Positions 10,588 to 22,851 of a DNA stretch of 23,766 nt are shown in pieces. The DNA comes from Hyphochytrium catenoides. Taxonomy: Eukaryota; Sar; Hyphochytriomycetes; Hyphochytriales; Hyphochytriaceae. The notes beneath the pieces were generated by a model, which saw only the letters and a program-made list of their open reading frames with translations, had not been told where the DNA came from and made no database searches. The stretch lies in contig FLMG01004601.1 in NCBI GenBank assembly GCA_900088475.1, forward strand, positions 1 to 23,766. The letters run 5' to 3'. Position numbers and translations under genes: made by a program. Numbering within the stretch: the stretch's first letter is position 1; every line of letters starts with the position of its first letter.

Positions 10588-13500
10588 TCAGCGGCTAATG
10601 GCCCCAGCCACCTGTAGAATAGATGCCGCAGACATACTTGGCCATAAGACACGCAGCAAAGGCACCAGATCTTCTCCGGACTGAGAGGACATGAGTGGAG
10701 GAATAGAACAATCTGATATTAGAGAGCGCAAGGCGTTGAATGCGCGAGGAGAGGGCAAGTCGTAGAACTTCAAATAACCGCTGAAGATCCTTCGCTGCGC
10801 ATCATTCTCAGACGCGATCGTGCCTGTGCGTATGTACTCCGACAGTAAGCGGCCGCACTTTGCCTACAACAGAATAGGCCAAATGAAGGTGAGAACCTGA
10901 AAGGACGTCAACGACGCCTAGGCAGGACGATGGGGTTGCATCGCCGTGAAGAAGAGTAAGAGAGCGCGGATCCGGAGAGCCAAGGACAGAGATCCTTAGA
11001 GCCTTTACCTTGTGGAAGAACTCCTCAATCCTCCCTTTGACCGAGAGGAGGAAGTCCGTCTGAAGGAGGGTTTGTTCACGCCTCTCTAAACTTTGAAAGT
11101 TCGAGACTGAGGAAATGCCATAGAAGGCCAGAATCAGCTGGATGTCTCTCAGATCCTCCGTAGTAGAGCTCTGTTTGAGATTCTCGGATATTCTGAAGAT
11201 TTTGAGATAAAGATTTAGCGCCTCAGGCTTCTCTCTTGTTAGGCATTCATAGAGAATGCGTCGACAGAAGGACGCTCTCTCTAAAGAGCTGTCATGACCC
11301 GTCACATAAGGTTCAAAGGTCTTATCGCTTCCCCTCATTGCATCGTCCTCTCTATCCTCTCCTCTTTGTGAGCCAAAGTATTGACTGAAGGATAGAATCT
11401 CAGCATCATCCGTAAAAGGAAGAAGATCGTCTACATTGCGCTGTACATCAGTTGCAGCTTGCTCTGTAGGAGAAACGGGGATGTAGAGCGGAGCAGAGGC
11501 ATGTTAGAAAGACAGGACTTTGAACACCTCCCGGTGCATCTCGCTTACCAAAGGCCGTCCTCTTGGGCTCTGGTACCCCTCTCGACAGGAGAGATCCAAG
11601 TCCAAGAGGATCAACCGCATAAGGGAGATGCCCCTTCTTGCGTTTAACATAGAGAACTCGTTCCTTTCGAATAAAGCCTGATACCGCTTCCGAGGTTTGG
11701 AGAGAGAGAGAGAGGGGAAAGAAGCGNNNNNNNNNNNNNNNNNNNNNNNNNNNNNNNNTCCTTTCAACTACTATTGGAACATGACAAGGCCTCCCGGTGT
11801 CCACGTCAATAGCCTCTAGACATCGCGGTTCTACCGCTAACGCATACAAATGTCTAAACGCTTGGAGATGGTATCTAGAGGAGTAAGTGATTGTAAGCCA
11901 GTGAACTAAGAGAATTGAGATAGGCTGTTCAAAAGAGTAGGCGAACAAATGGATATCACCCCTCACGCGCGCGAGAGAAGAGGGAAAACCCAGGGCGGAT
12001 GGAGCCTAGCTCTCATGGCTCGGGTAAAACAGATAAAGCTGACTAAGAGGGAGACCAAGAAGCGGAGGGCGACGCCGATATGTTGCAGGTAAAACTGTAC
12101 CTGTTGTCCGTAGTGTTTAGCGGGTAACGCGGGTACAAGGATAGCACGAGAGAAGCAATAGCCTGATTCATAATAATAGCTTTAGTTAGATAAGAGCAGT
12201 CAAGGGGGAAGGAGGAAGCAGATGAAAACTGGACCAAAAACTGCCGAGTAGAGGATAAGAAAGTGTTGGGCCCCGTACTACCGAGTATGGAACGTTTAAG
12301 AGTAAGGGAAGGGTCATCAAGGCGACAGGATGTAAGAAAGCACCTCATTCGAACGGGAAAGGGTAAGTCTTCCTCCTCCAAGAAACAAGAGCCCTATAGC
12401 GATATTTATCGCCATGTGATTCCCATATGTCACATCAGGGTCAATCGACCAACGAAGCTCACTGGTACAACACAGAAATAAAGAGTAATTAGAGCAGAGA
12501 CATTAACACGGTGTGAATGTCAAAGCAGTGCAAACAACAGAATGGGAAGACGATGCCAGCATGTCAAGCAACAGTGAAAAGTGCCAAGACAACAATGGCT
12601 ACCTACGAGGTAAGTGGGTAACGTCGATGACGAAGTGAGCTAAGAAGGATGGACGGCAGTTAGAAGAGAGAGAGAGAGTCAGAGGATCACTGCTCTGGAT
12701 TCTTACCGCAATACTTTGAAGGTCCTGAGCTCTCCTGTTCCTGCCATTACCATCGCGAGCGCCTGAGCAGTAACTCCCACGCACATCTCCAGGGTAGACT
12801 TGTTGGGAACGTGGAGCCTCCTGACTGCCACGTTGCCTTTCTCTCTCTCTCTCATTCTCTTAAAGTGGTTAACAAAGGCCATGAGAGTGGCCTGGGCAGG
12901 GGCACTGCCAGTTCCAGCGTACTTCAGCCCTATGTGGAAGTTGTTGAGAGATGCGGATAGAATACTTAAGGACAAATAAGCAACTGGTGGATGCTAGGAC
13001 AGGTGAGGCAGCAGGCGCTCTTAGCACCTTATATCTACAATGTACAGCGAAAGAGAAGAGAGTAGAGGAAGATAGAAGAGAAGAGGAGACAGACAAGGAA
13101 GGTGACTGGGGTTGACACAAACCTAAAGCGAAGCAGGCGCCGGCAATGATATTGGCATGGGCCAGGGACACCGTGGCAGGATCCAGCTCCGTAGCCGTTT
13201 CCCTTTGCTCTTCATCAGATCCATCACGTAGCCTGTTATAAGCTTCTCGTACCGCCAGAGGAACCTTCTCGTGTACAGAGGGAGTGAGAAGAGCGGCGGA
13301 ACTGATGGTGCTAAGGTAAGAAGACTAGGAAAGCCACGAAGCGAGAGACACGGGTAGCGAGACCCAGCTACCTGTTCAAACACCCATCGCTCAGTGGCCT
13401 CAGTCTCTTCCCACATGATAAGCGATCGTGCTAAGACTCGAAGCAGCAGGAGGTCCGGACGCACGTAGTCCAAGAGAAAGAGCGTGGTTGGGACGGTCAA

Positions 13501-16500
13501 GCGGGAAGCCACTGCTGAATAATTGGTCCGTAGAAACATAAGACCCAAAGCTAAGGCCGCGCCTAGACATTCATAATCGTGAGGTATTTACCATCGGGAA
13601 ATAGAAGAATGGCCAGGCAGTGAGTTAAAGACCTTAAAGGAGACGCAAAACAGAAAGCCTCGTGACCAAAAGCAGGATCAGTCCGGGGAGGGTGGAGCTC
13701 AAATGATCAAGACAGCAAAACCTCATCAGTAGTGGTACCTGGCGCTGTGACCTCAATGTTAACTTGGTCTCCTTCTCTAATCAGAGAGCACCTAGAGCCC
13801 TCTAGGGCCAGCATCGTGAAGAGAGTGAGAACGCGACTAACCTCAATTTTGCAGAAGTGTTAATAACGGCAAGATAGGGTAACAGGGAAACATGCCCGGA
13901 CCACTAATTAGAAGGCAGTACAAGCGATCAAAATAGACTTTCAAGTGGCAGGGACACCGCCCCGAGCCACACAGAAAATGTGCCGATATCGCACGCTAGA
14001 GTCTGCCAACCCCGAGAGGAGGACAAATGAGGGCTACCTTGGGAAGCTCCCGTCAGCCAAGAGAGCTCTGCATCGGCCTTTCCTCCTATGAGGAACCGGT
14101 GAAGAATATCTTCCACATGAAGGTCAGCCAACCCGCCTCCTGCACCTTTGCCCAGATTGACAAGTCCAAGGGCAAATCCCGCAGTCAAAGCGTAACTTTC
14201 CCTGTACGGATGGGGCGAGATGCAGAAACGTTAAGACCGAAGAGATACATGGAGAAGGTTTCCTCTGACGCTAATAATGGTCTGCTGCCCCCGATTCAGT
14301 GTTTCTGCTCTCCTCTCCGTGCCTGCTGATGCAACTCCTGCTTATAGCCGTATCGGCGTGCTCCTATGTATGTTGTGTACCTGTCGTCGCAGCGGTCCGA
14401 CATGGGTTGCCGTCCTATCTCTGCCAACAAGAACTCGGTCATTAGCCGGTGCGACGTCCCCATGTAAAGGTATCCGATCCCAGCCAGGGCAGCCGTCTAC
14501 GGAGTGCGTCAGCCAAGTGATCTAACAATGTGCATCACAGAGCTAGTGGGATTCAATCCTCTCTCATTTGGTAACTCGATGCCGTTGAGGTCTCTCTTGC
14601 CGTACCTGTACAACAGCGGGTATGTCCATCTCTGCAAATGGAGCCGGCAGTAGGTACGGAATATGAAGGCAGAGCATTTTGGAGGTAGGCGGGTCCATTG
14701 ACCCTCTTTTGGTCGTGGAGAGGCCAAGCAGCATTGAAAGGGTTGTGGCGTCGTGAGACTGGGAGAGGTAGTCGTAGATATCCGTGAGAGAGAGAGCCGA
14801 TAGGTGTCCCTGAAGCCCCAAGGCAAGCAAAAAGCCTAAAGCGACAGCAGAGATAAGACGCGAAGACGACATCTGAATTGCAAACGAGGTTGAGGCAATC
14901 AAATATGAAGGAGGCAACGGATATTTGTCTACCAGATGGCCGTAGAGACACTGCTGCCTTGCACTAGGAAAGGAAGGAACCCATCGGGACATAAAGACAG
15001 ATTTACCGGCGTGTGAATGATCCGGCTTGCTTGGCTTATTATAAACAATCCAGGTTCTGGTCAGCTGGGTCACCCCAGGCCCAATCCGCAGGCCTATATT
15101 GAACAGAACATCAGAGATCACGCCAAAAGTTGATGGCTTGACACCGAAGAGTGCGGACGAACAGGCATCCATGAACGGCGACTGGGGCTCAAGACGACTC
15201 CCATCTATTGAACCACTGTCTTATATGTATATATTCAAAACTCAAGGACATAGATGAACATCTCATCAATTAAAGGTCGTCACTGGGCAGAGGTAATGCA
15301 GACAGGCAGAGACTGATGTGCGATGGACAGGAACTATATAATGGTAGGGCCAGGCCAGGCACTAAACTGACAGGCTTCAACAGAGTGTTTTCTTCGTACA
15401 GCGCTTTTTGACCTACCTGCCGCTGCTCCGTTATGGAACTCTGGCCACACTGTCAAGTCCTGAGAAAAATTAGATGTATCAAGCATTACTGTCGCATTGT
15501 TAGGCGGGAGACGGCCTTGCAGCGTAAGGGGCGGTATAGGTAGAGGCTGGGACAGCAGAGGCTGGAACGACCCACAAGTCATCATTCCTCTAGCTGTAGG
15601 CAGCGCCATAGACCGCTTACACAGCAACAATAACTTGGACTGCTGCAGCTACAGGAAGGAGGCAGGCCGGGAAATAGGCTAAGTCTAAGATAGGGAACCA
15701 AGAGAGTAAAAGGGACAAAACGGAGGGAGTAAGGACCATGACGGCTAGAAGGGACGCAATGATAGCAACCGGAGTAGCCCTTGAAGATATGCTGGCAGCA
15801 ACAGAGAAAGGAGATATTGGTGCAGCGGAAAGGGATGGGCGTGCATCTGGTAAAGCTAAATGGGGAAAGCCAAGCTTTCGGTCGAGTAAGATCTGCAGAA
15901 GAAGTGGACGAGGCCAATGCAGCTATTTCGCAGACCTGGATGATCTCTTGGTCGGCAGTCTCTGGCCTTCGCTCAATCTTGAGGAATAAAGGCTTGGACG
16001 ACCGCAGAAGGCGGCAGGCCTTCATATACGAAGCAGGAAGTTGGGCGATGCGTACAGATCAATAATCGAGTCGATTGAACGGACGAGACATAACCCTTGT
16101 CATACTCTGGAAATAAACTCTAAACGGTTCATCGACTCCTTAGGACCAGTAGTCTTGACAATAAGACGAAAAAGAGGCAGCAGAAGCGAAGGACTAGCGA
16201 ATGGAGAAATAGAGGAAAGGAGACAGGAGGGAGCGGCCCTGGTAGAGGATGCAACTTTTTAACACACCTCCTTTACACGCTGATCCCGGCTGAAACGTAG
16301 ACTTGAGAGCTTATCCAGCAGCTCCAACCCATCATCATCACCATCGACAGCGAGCACTGCAGGCGATGAGAGGGTGGCGAAGGGTTCTGCTGCCTTCTCT
16401 CTATCTAGTCCCTGTCTTTCGTATCTCTGGGAAATCTCCTTCATTTTTGCTAGATCCTCCCGGCCTGCATGGGACAGCCAGTCAGATCGGCGATTAAAGG

Positions 16501-19500
16501 GTACGGCTATACAGTCAGAGTGAGGGACGGCATCTGCGGAACTTCTTAGGGTAATTATTACAAGGCAACCGACTCCACCGCCCGGCCAAACGTGGCATTG
16601 AGAGGAGTGGAGGCTCTGTGATGATGAATCTCCCTGTCTAAGAGACAGCAGAAGAGCGATTGACAAAGAGAAAAAGCGGAAGAGGGAAGGTAGCAGAGAG
16701 TAAGTAGAGAGCAGACCCACCAATGAGAGAATAAGCAGCACACGGCCACTCTTTTGGTGGGCTCATTCGACAGAGCCAGAGAGCTTCTCGAAGAGGGAGC
16801 GCAATGCCGAGAGACAGCTCAGCAAGGTCAGACAATGAAAAGTTATGATCCACCATGACCAAGACCAACTCCTTAGCTCTACTAAGGGAAGAGGAAGAAT
16901 CCATCTCTCCCTTTTCCAAGCCCTGCTTCGCAGGCACTTTCCCGGCTTCACTACTGGGAGGAGGCGTTGAAAATAGCACCTCATAAAAGAGAGTGACCAA
17001 GCGAAGCTGTTTAAGACCGCCGTGCATGTGGCGAGGAGCCATTGACATATCTTTCTTGGTGCTCCTGGGCCCTGCAGCAGAAGCAAATTGAGATCCCTCT
17101 GCTTCCTTACGTCTCCTCAACCCAGATATGTCTGGAAAGGTGCAATGAGGGAGTCCTTGGATTGCTTCTAGGCACCATTTGTAGATATCGGGGACCTTAT
17201 CGAGCGACACAGAGAGCTTTTTCTTTCTGTCACCAGTCAGTGGGAGAGGAGGAAGACGGAAGTGCTCGCAAAATGGCTCTTCTCGTTCATAATAGCCCTG
17301 AAAGTCCTCCCTGGCATAAGAGCAAGAGAAGGAGAGGAGAAGAAGCACAAACACATCCTTACTCTAAACGAAGAGCGTTGCCTATACCGCGCAAACGAGT
17401 GGTCTTACCATTCAAAGGATTTCGCCAGGGAGGAGAGCAAAGGAAGGACCTTCCTGGCTCTTGTTCGTCCAGATTTTGTCAGCTTCTGCTCTTCGTAATG
17501 AAGATGAAGGAGAAGAAAGACACTATGGATGTGCTCCGATAGCAGCGGAGCGAACGAGCAAAGCCTGCTCTCCATTGTCAGATTTGATAGTAAACAGAGG
17601 TATTCGCGGGATTCATAACGTGATATTCTCTCTGCCGCTGTTACTCTCAAGTCCCTAGCTGTCATAGCAGGAGAAACCTCGAACGAGACATTAGAGTTCA
17701 TGCTCATTGACCATTCTTCATGGTAGGAAGATGCCATCATTCTCTCCCACGCTGAAGCCGCGGAAGAAGAGAGCGAGGGATAGGATCGAGACGTCGGAGA
17801 GGCCAGCGTAGGGCCCTCAACTAGAGACTGGAAGGTGGCCCTCAGGGTTTGATCCTGGTCAACCCTGCTTTTCCATAGCAAGGAGGAGAATACAGCCAAA
17901 AACGTATCCCAGTCGGGATCCTCAGAGAGGGGAAGTAGACTTGCTGTCCTTCGTCGTTGACCCCAAATGTCAGCCCTAAGAGTTATGAACAATGAAGCAG
18001 GAAGGATCTCCTCAAGTTCCCTCAGTACTGAGCGCAGGAGATCAGAAGAAGGCTCCATAGCAGCAGATACCCTGACATAGCAAAGACCAGAAGGATTGTT
18101 ACAGGCGACCTACACGGACAATACCGGATTTGGCGATAGAGAGGCCCCAGAACAAGAGTAGATAAACATTGGGACTTGGCAGAAGTGCAAGAAGGGCAAG
18201 AGCATCAACTGAAGGGAACACAATCATGTCAAAGGGCAAAGTACGCTCCGCGATTGTCGGGTGCATTGGGGCCAAAGAAGGATGAAGAGACCAACAAAAA
18301 CTGACATAAGGGTGGCTGCGGAGAACAAAAAGCTCTTTTAGAGAAGCAAGAAAGAGTCACCTCAAAGTCTCTCCCGATTCCAGAGTTACACTGAAGCGGT
18401 CCTGGACCGGCGCGAATATATTGAGAACGGCTTCACCGGCAGCGAGAGATTGAGATCTTGGCTTCTTTAAGGGTGAACTACTTGTGGCTACAGGTCCAGA
18501 CAGAGGACGACTAAGTGATTTCTTCCCTCCGACTGCACTCCTTTGAAGCCCTTCTCGCAACCCTGGTTCTTGGGACATTATGAAGCCAGGGATTGGTGTT
18601 GTCTCGCTGCTATGGGACTGAATAGCCACCTTAGGCGTGGGCAATGTCCATTGGCAAACTCTATTTTTACGGAGCGGAAGTGCGAAGAGTGAGGCAGGCT
18701 GGGAAAAACGGTCGGCGAATAGCGGTGTGAGACGAAGAGCAAAGCGATAGACCTTAAAGGCTGGGAAGATGTAAGGTTATAGATGACTGCTAGTCCAAGA
18801 GCAAAGGGACTTCGAGGTCAAGCACGGACCTGAAGCTCCCACAATAGAGATGGAGCTGCCCGGAACGTGAGAGCACCAGTAAGTGACTAGTCTTGCATTC
18901 TGGAGAGAGACGAACGGGTAGGGCCGCAGAGCACTCGAGTCGAAACTGCTCATGCATAGGAAAGCCTTCTTTTGCCTTACCAAGGTGCTCCTTGTCAATC
19001 TTAAATGCTCGCAGCGTCTGCTGCTCGGCATTGAGTACACAAAGCAGGTCCCTTCCATCCAGATCGCTCGAAAAGAAGGCGGATGGCGTGGGCTTAGAGG
19101 AAGATGAAGAGGAGGCGCTGGCGTCGCCTGATGTCTGGGTATATGAAGTGTCGCCCCAGCTCCACATCAAGTCCAAGGAATAGTCTGATACGGTTACATT
19201 CTCCAGACTAAAATCAGGACCGCTTGACTATTGAGACAGTTTGTCAGTACGGTGCCAACATAGTTTGTCTTCATACTATGGGAGAGAGATGGAAGAAATT
19301 GGTAGGCACCTAAGAGGTTGAGGTCTGGACAACGATTGTAGACACCAACGAAGCAAGTTCAGGGTCGGGGCGCAATAGGAGTATCGGAGTTACAACGACG
19401 AAAACTGAAGGAGAAAGACAGCTCCCAAACACAAGGAACCGGATTCTAGTCGCTCAAGGCGCTGCCCCGACTTACTTCTAGGCTCATCCTCCGGTCATCT

Positions 19501-20550
19501 AACTTGCTTTTTCGTGGCACCGCCAGAGGAGTCCGCACCGCAGGGCTTGAGGTTGCAGTGGTGCTTCCAGAGAAGCCCGCTGGAGACGTCCTTCGCAGAA
19601 ATGTCTCAGAGCCGCCTCGCCTTGAAGACATATTTGGGAACTTTGAGACTGGAGTGCGCTGCGGACTGAGAGGGAAATTTTCTTCTCTTTCTCTTCTCTC
19701 AGTGGACTTTTCTCTCAAGCGCCAGAGGCTCAGCCTGTCGCTAGAGACATCGTACATGACCACAACCGCGTCTTCATCTTTGCTCTGTGTTAAGGTTAGT
19801 TGTCCCACGTGGATAATGCTCTCGTTGGAGCCTCCATTATAGGATAAACGTTCTTTGCCCTCTCCTCTTTGCGAAGTATCGTCCCCCAAGGAAAGTGGTC
19901 GAATCTCATCTAAGGGATGTGTGAAGGAAAAGACAGTATGCGATGGCCAGCTGCCATTGAGAGTTGGACTAGATTGTAATGGAACAGAAGGTTTCGCTAC
20001 GCTCTCCTCCAGTTCAGATAAGGGGTGATGGAACTGAAGAGGTCCGGTGACTGCCCGCTCTAAGAGTACGCAGTCCTTGAGCGCCCAAATACGCTTCACG
20101 GGAAACGGTAAAGCCACCTCATACGAGGAACCTGAAAGTGTATACACATAGAGAAGTTCTTGATGAATAAGAATGCAGAGGCAGCTTTCCAATCCCATGA
20201 GATGGGGGACTTCGGGCCCATGGCCGTAAGAGGTAAAAGTGGCGGCTCTCGCTTGTGTCCTTAAGCGGGCCCACACTGCTTGCTGCACGTTCGTAGAGAA
20301 TGTAAACGTTTTATGGGGTATGGCTGTGAGGCCGCAGTACCATGTGACCTAGAACAGAAGCACATTGCATGAGCTGTTAGCAGGCGACAGCAACGTATCT
20401 CATTTGTACCTTATTATCTGCAATATTAAGTCGATACTCTTCACCCTCCCCGAATGGTGAATCCGCAAAGATTTGACCTGCATCTACAAGTAGGGTAGAT
20501 GGTGATTGTGGATTGGTGCGGCCAAGCACCTTTAGCTCGCAAGCCGCCAT
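10588..20550 (-). CDS. APC1: Anaphase-promoting complex subunit 1 (APC1), about 23 exons, interrupted by a gap
   Basis: APC1 is the largest scaffold of the APC/C ubiquitin ligase that drives mitotic exit. Exons (minus): 20550-20410, 20348-19476, 19227-18811, 18752-18361, 18071-17409, 17310-16717, 16637-16268, 16019-15936, 15639-15417, 15093-15007, 14835-14606, 14496-14381, 14201-14038, 13801-13739, 13562-13372, 13264-13123, 12929-12707, 12461-12344, 12162-12101, 11874 into the N gap, about 11720-11549, 11463-11009, 10863-10588. Phases agree throughout; about 2,050 residues (human 1,944). Family landmarks in order: FSTNVQQAVW and LPFPVKRIWALKDCVLLERA (N-terminal beta-propeller), FSFTHPLDEIRPL, LGIALPLREALWLC, SMALPTARGM, TRTWIVYNKP, LLALGLQGHLSALSLTDIYD, RGSMDPPTSKMLCLHIP (start of the PC repeats), GFALGLVNLGKG, FLLDYVRPDLLLLRVLARS, ALAMVMAGTG, LLFLGGG, YHLQAFRHLYALAVEPR, VLYVKRKKGHLPYAVDP. 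The Ser-rich stretch in exon 2 corresponds to the disordered, phosphorylated loop of animal APC1. The exon 3/4 junction and the exon beside the gap are the least certain. Confidence 0.96.
11727..11758. other. APC1: Assembly gap (32 N) inside APC1
   Basis: A run of N interrupts the gene after the exon ending ...VPIVVER and before the exon carrying VLYVKRKKGHLPYAVDP. In known APC1 proteins about 60 residues separate these motifs, but only a few visible codons on either side could account for them, so the true missing sequence is probably longer than 32 bases. A (GA)n tract (11700-11715) abuts the gap and may have caused the assembly break. Confidence 0.9.
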
Positions 20551-20985
20551 CGCGCTCAAGCAACGCCTAATACCGCAAAATTCATAGGCCAAAGGTCTGG
20601 CTACCCAGCATTCGAGACGCGCTCATCTTGAGGCTCAACCGTACAGTCAATAGAGCGTAACGGGTTCCGCAGCGTTGGAGAGCTAAGACCTTGACCTAGG
20701 TGCACGCATGCTGGGGTGCTCTTCCACCCTAAAAGAAGCCGGGATCTGATGGCTCCATTCTTGAGCTTTCTACAGATTTTTTGTGATGCTCTTGTTGGCG
20801 GGAGTCCAGAACTGGGACAGAGTCGTTCAAATCGCAAATAGAAGGTAATGAATAATGAACCTTGTGTTACACAGTATATGTATCGCTTCACAGTAAGTAC
20901 ACGGATTGACTAGGTTCCTAATGCTAACTATGGGATAACAAGGATGAGCCTCCCTGATATAAAGGCTGGCTTAAATAAAATATTA

Positions 20986-21003
20986 GTACGGTACGGTACG
21001 GTA
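20986..21003. repeat. Tandem pentamer GTACG, 3.6 copies
   Basis: The sequence reads GTACGGTACGGTACGGTA: three full GTACG units and a partial fourth. Further GGTAC-like words follow at about 21105 (GGTACC) and 21115 (GGTACG). The function is unknown. Confidence 0.8.
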
Positions 21004-21075
21004 GGCACAGTACTGTAGGGGTAAATTTCTCTGAAATGAAACACGGAAACTAAAATGCAATAGAACATAGAACTA

Positions 21076-21088
21076 CCGTTCCGTTCCG
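21076..21088. repeat. Tandem pentamer CCGTT, 2.6 copies
   Basis: The sequence reads CCGTTCCGTTCCG, a second pentamer array about 75 bp downstream of the GTACG array. Alone it is too short to be informative. Confidence 0.6.
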
Positions 21089-21362
21089 CGATTTATTCGG
21101 TTCTGGTACCAGCAGGTACGAGATTCCTTTTGGAACGTTTGTGTGTATTTTCTATTTTGGCAGCATCTCCATCTAATATCTGGTGGTGCCAATCAAGGGA
21201 CATGGTTCGGCCGTCTTCCTAACGGGTTGACTGGTCTTCGTTCTAGAGACCGTGATCGTGCAGTTATTATGGGTCAACAAGAAGCCAACACACAAGATAT
21301 TTTGCCACGTTCCTGGTAATACAAGTCATCATCACTTGATTCAAGGGCTACAGACTGTCATT

Positions 21363-22140
21363 ATGGCACAGAAAAGAAAAGCATCTGCATCAGGTGCTAG
21401 TGGTCGTGTTCCATCTGACATTGACCTGAGCATCCTTCGGTATCTTGCGCAACTCTGTTGTACCTGGAAGGATGCAGAGAATCATTTCAATCACGTCAAA
21501 TGCCCTAAGGGATATGATCAAGGCTTTGGAAAGACTCGCATTCTTCTTGAAGGAGTTTAGCGAAGTCCCTGAAGGTGATTGGAAGAAGGCTTTAGCAGTG
21601 GTGGAAGTATATCAGTCTAGTCCTGACGGAAGAAAGAGTAGTGAAGAAATCTATGAGCTTCATGCGCTTATTGAGGCGGAAAAGACGAGATTCTTTGTTG
21701 AGGAAGAGCAACGCGACGCCATTGTATCCATGCTTCGGGCACTTCGCAAGGGATTCCGAGAGAACATGGAGCGAGTTCCAGAAGAGCAGAAGGCCAAGTT
21801 GGCCGCTCTTATAGAGGCCGACAACATGCAGATGAAGAGTGCTCTCTATGGTGATTTTTCCCAGCTGATGGACGAGTCTGGCTGGATTGACAACAAGCTG
21901 TTAGAGTTAATTCGGGAGGAGGTCGATGACATTGTAGTCATTGACAGGGAAGTGGACGGAAAAACACCACCGAGAATAGTTATTCACAGGAGTGTGCGCT
22001 CAACTCAGGATCAAGGACTTGGACTTATTGGGTCGCTGTCTCAGCGCTATGCTGAGATAACCAATCAGCGTGTTCCCGCAGACTATGTGAAAGAACACGT
22101 TACTATCAGGAGTGAAGCCACCAATCTCGTCCTTGTATGA
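21363..22140 (+). pseudogene. Helix-rich N-terminal part of a broken gene (frameshift near 21440)
   Basis: An ATG at 21363 opens a frame beginning MAQKRKASASGASGR (basic, Ser/Ala-rich) that stops at 21560. A second frame, offset by +1 and closed upstream by a stop at 21427, stays open to 22140 and encodes about 220 helix-prone, charged residues (NALRDMIKALERLAFFLKEF, EEQKAKLAALIEADNMQMKS, ESGWIDNKLLELIREEVDDI). The change of frame must lie between 21430 and 21560. A splice from GT at 21440 to AG at 21470 would restore the frame, but that intron would be 31 nt, far shorter than the 57-nt minimum seen in the window. So this is a frameshifted gene, an unusually short intron, or a sequencing error. 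The family is not recognised. It lies directly upstream of the protease fragment in the same orientation and may once have been one protein with it. Confidence 0.5.
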
Positions 22141-22175
22141 GGAGGACCTGAGGCTAGGCCAGGACTAATTCCAGT

Positions 22176-22851
22176 ATGGCTTTCCGAAACATGCTTTGGG
22201 AACATTGGGCGTTTGCGGAGCTGGAAAATGATACGTCTGAAATGGTGTGCATTACGGCCAAACATGTCGTTGACCAGTGGACACAGTCTTTATCCCGACT
22301 GCTGGTGAGTTTCCTCAACAACCCGCGTAGGTCTTCTCGATATTTCTCTCCACCAGTCAGGACCTATTTTGGACATAATGGCCGAGATCTCGCGGCTCTA
22401 CCCTTGAGCCGTCCTACTCGTGCGTGGTATGAACATCGTTGCGCTGAGGCCCATGACTAGGACAGCCTCCTGCCAACGTGAAACGTCATCTGCTGGCTTC
22501 TACCTTAACGTGTACAAGATTGGGAGCGCAACGGGCTTCACGCAGGGGTATTGGCATGGGCGAAAGATTGTAACACTTGAAAGCGAGGACTACACCCTGG
22601 AATGTGTCGAATGGATCCGTAAGGCGGGAGCTAACCATCAATCTACCAATGTGGATGACTTTCGATGCTTTGCCACTCACGGCGACAGTGGCTCTCTTTA
22701 CTTTGTGGACTTTGAGGACAGGTACTACCCGGTGGCAATTCACGTCTGTTGCCGGATGATGTGCAATAATCCGTATTGGTCCTTCGGCGAGCTGTTATTC
22801 CCTGGACCGCATTTCTTCCCAGATGGGGAACTCAAACTCCAACTTCACTGA
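22176..22851 (+). pseudogene. Trypsin-like serine protease domain split over two frames
   Basis: Frame A (22176-22460, starting at an ATG) carries CITAKHVVDQW, with the candidate catalytic His codon at 22263, and HNGRDLAALPL, with the candidate Asp codon at 22386. Frame B (22420-22851, offset by +1) carries YKIGSATGFTQGYWHG, then FATHGDSGSLYF with the candidate catalytic Ser codon at 22687, and YPVAIHVCC. Order and spacing (His to Asp about 41 codons, Asp to Ser about 100) fit the chymotrypsin fold, and GDSGS is a common variant of the GDSGG motif. The frame must change between about 22408 and 22460, because frame B has a stop at 22405-22407 and frame A stops at 22458. No intron of normal size restores it. 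A well-formed intron signal at 22305-22356 would delete the Asp motif. A third open stretch (22823-23005, yet another frame, Asn/Ser/Arg-rich) may be the original tail. Confidence 0.6.

Larger units (their letters stand above)
20551..21362. other. Intergenic upstream of APC1, with pentamer repeats
   Basis: This stretch of about 810 bp should carry the APC1 promoter at its left edge. A minus-strand frame at 20601-20891 looks non-coding: no family resemblance, and it sits in the APC1 5' flank. Two short pentanucleotide tandem arrays lie at 20986-21003 and 21076-21088. No tRNA or other RNA gene was recognised. Confidence 0.45.

Noticed and set aside
15738-16065. Plus-strand open frames antisense to APC1
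   Set aside because: They lie over APC1 exon 8 and its flanking introns, with no family resemblance. They are shadows.
18099-18356. 86-codon minus-strand open frame rich in hydrophobic residues inside APC1 intron 4
   Set aside because: Splicing 18361 to 18071 joins two segments that match APC1 in phase, while reading into this frame meets a stop at the exon edge. It is intronic.
19232-19470. Open frame between APC1 exons 2 and 3 (hydrophobic stretch followed by Leu-rich residues)
   Set aside because: Direct phase-0 splicing from 19476 to 19227 gives the expected APC1 continuation, and no acceptor and donor pair keeps the frame for an extra exon.
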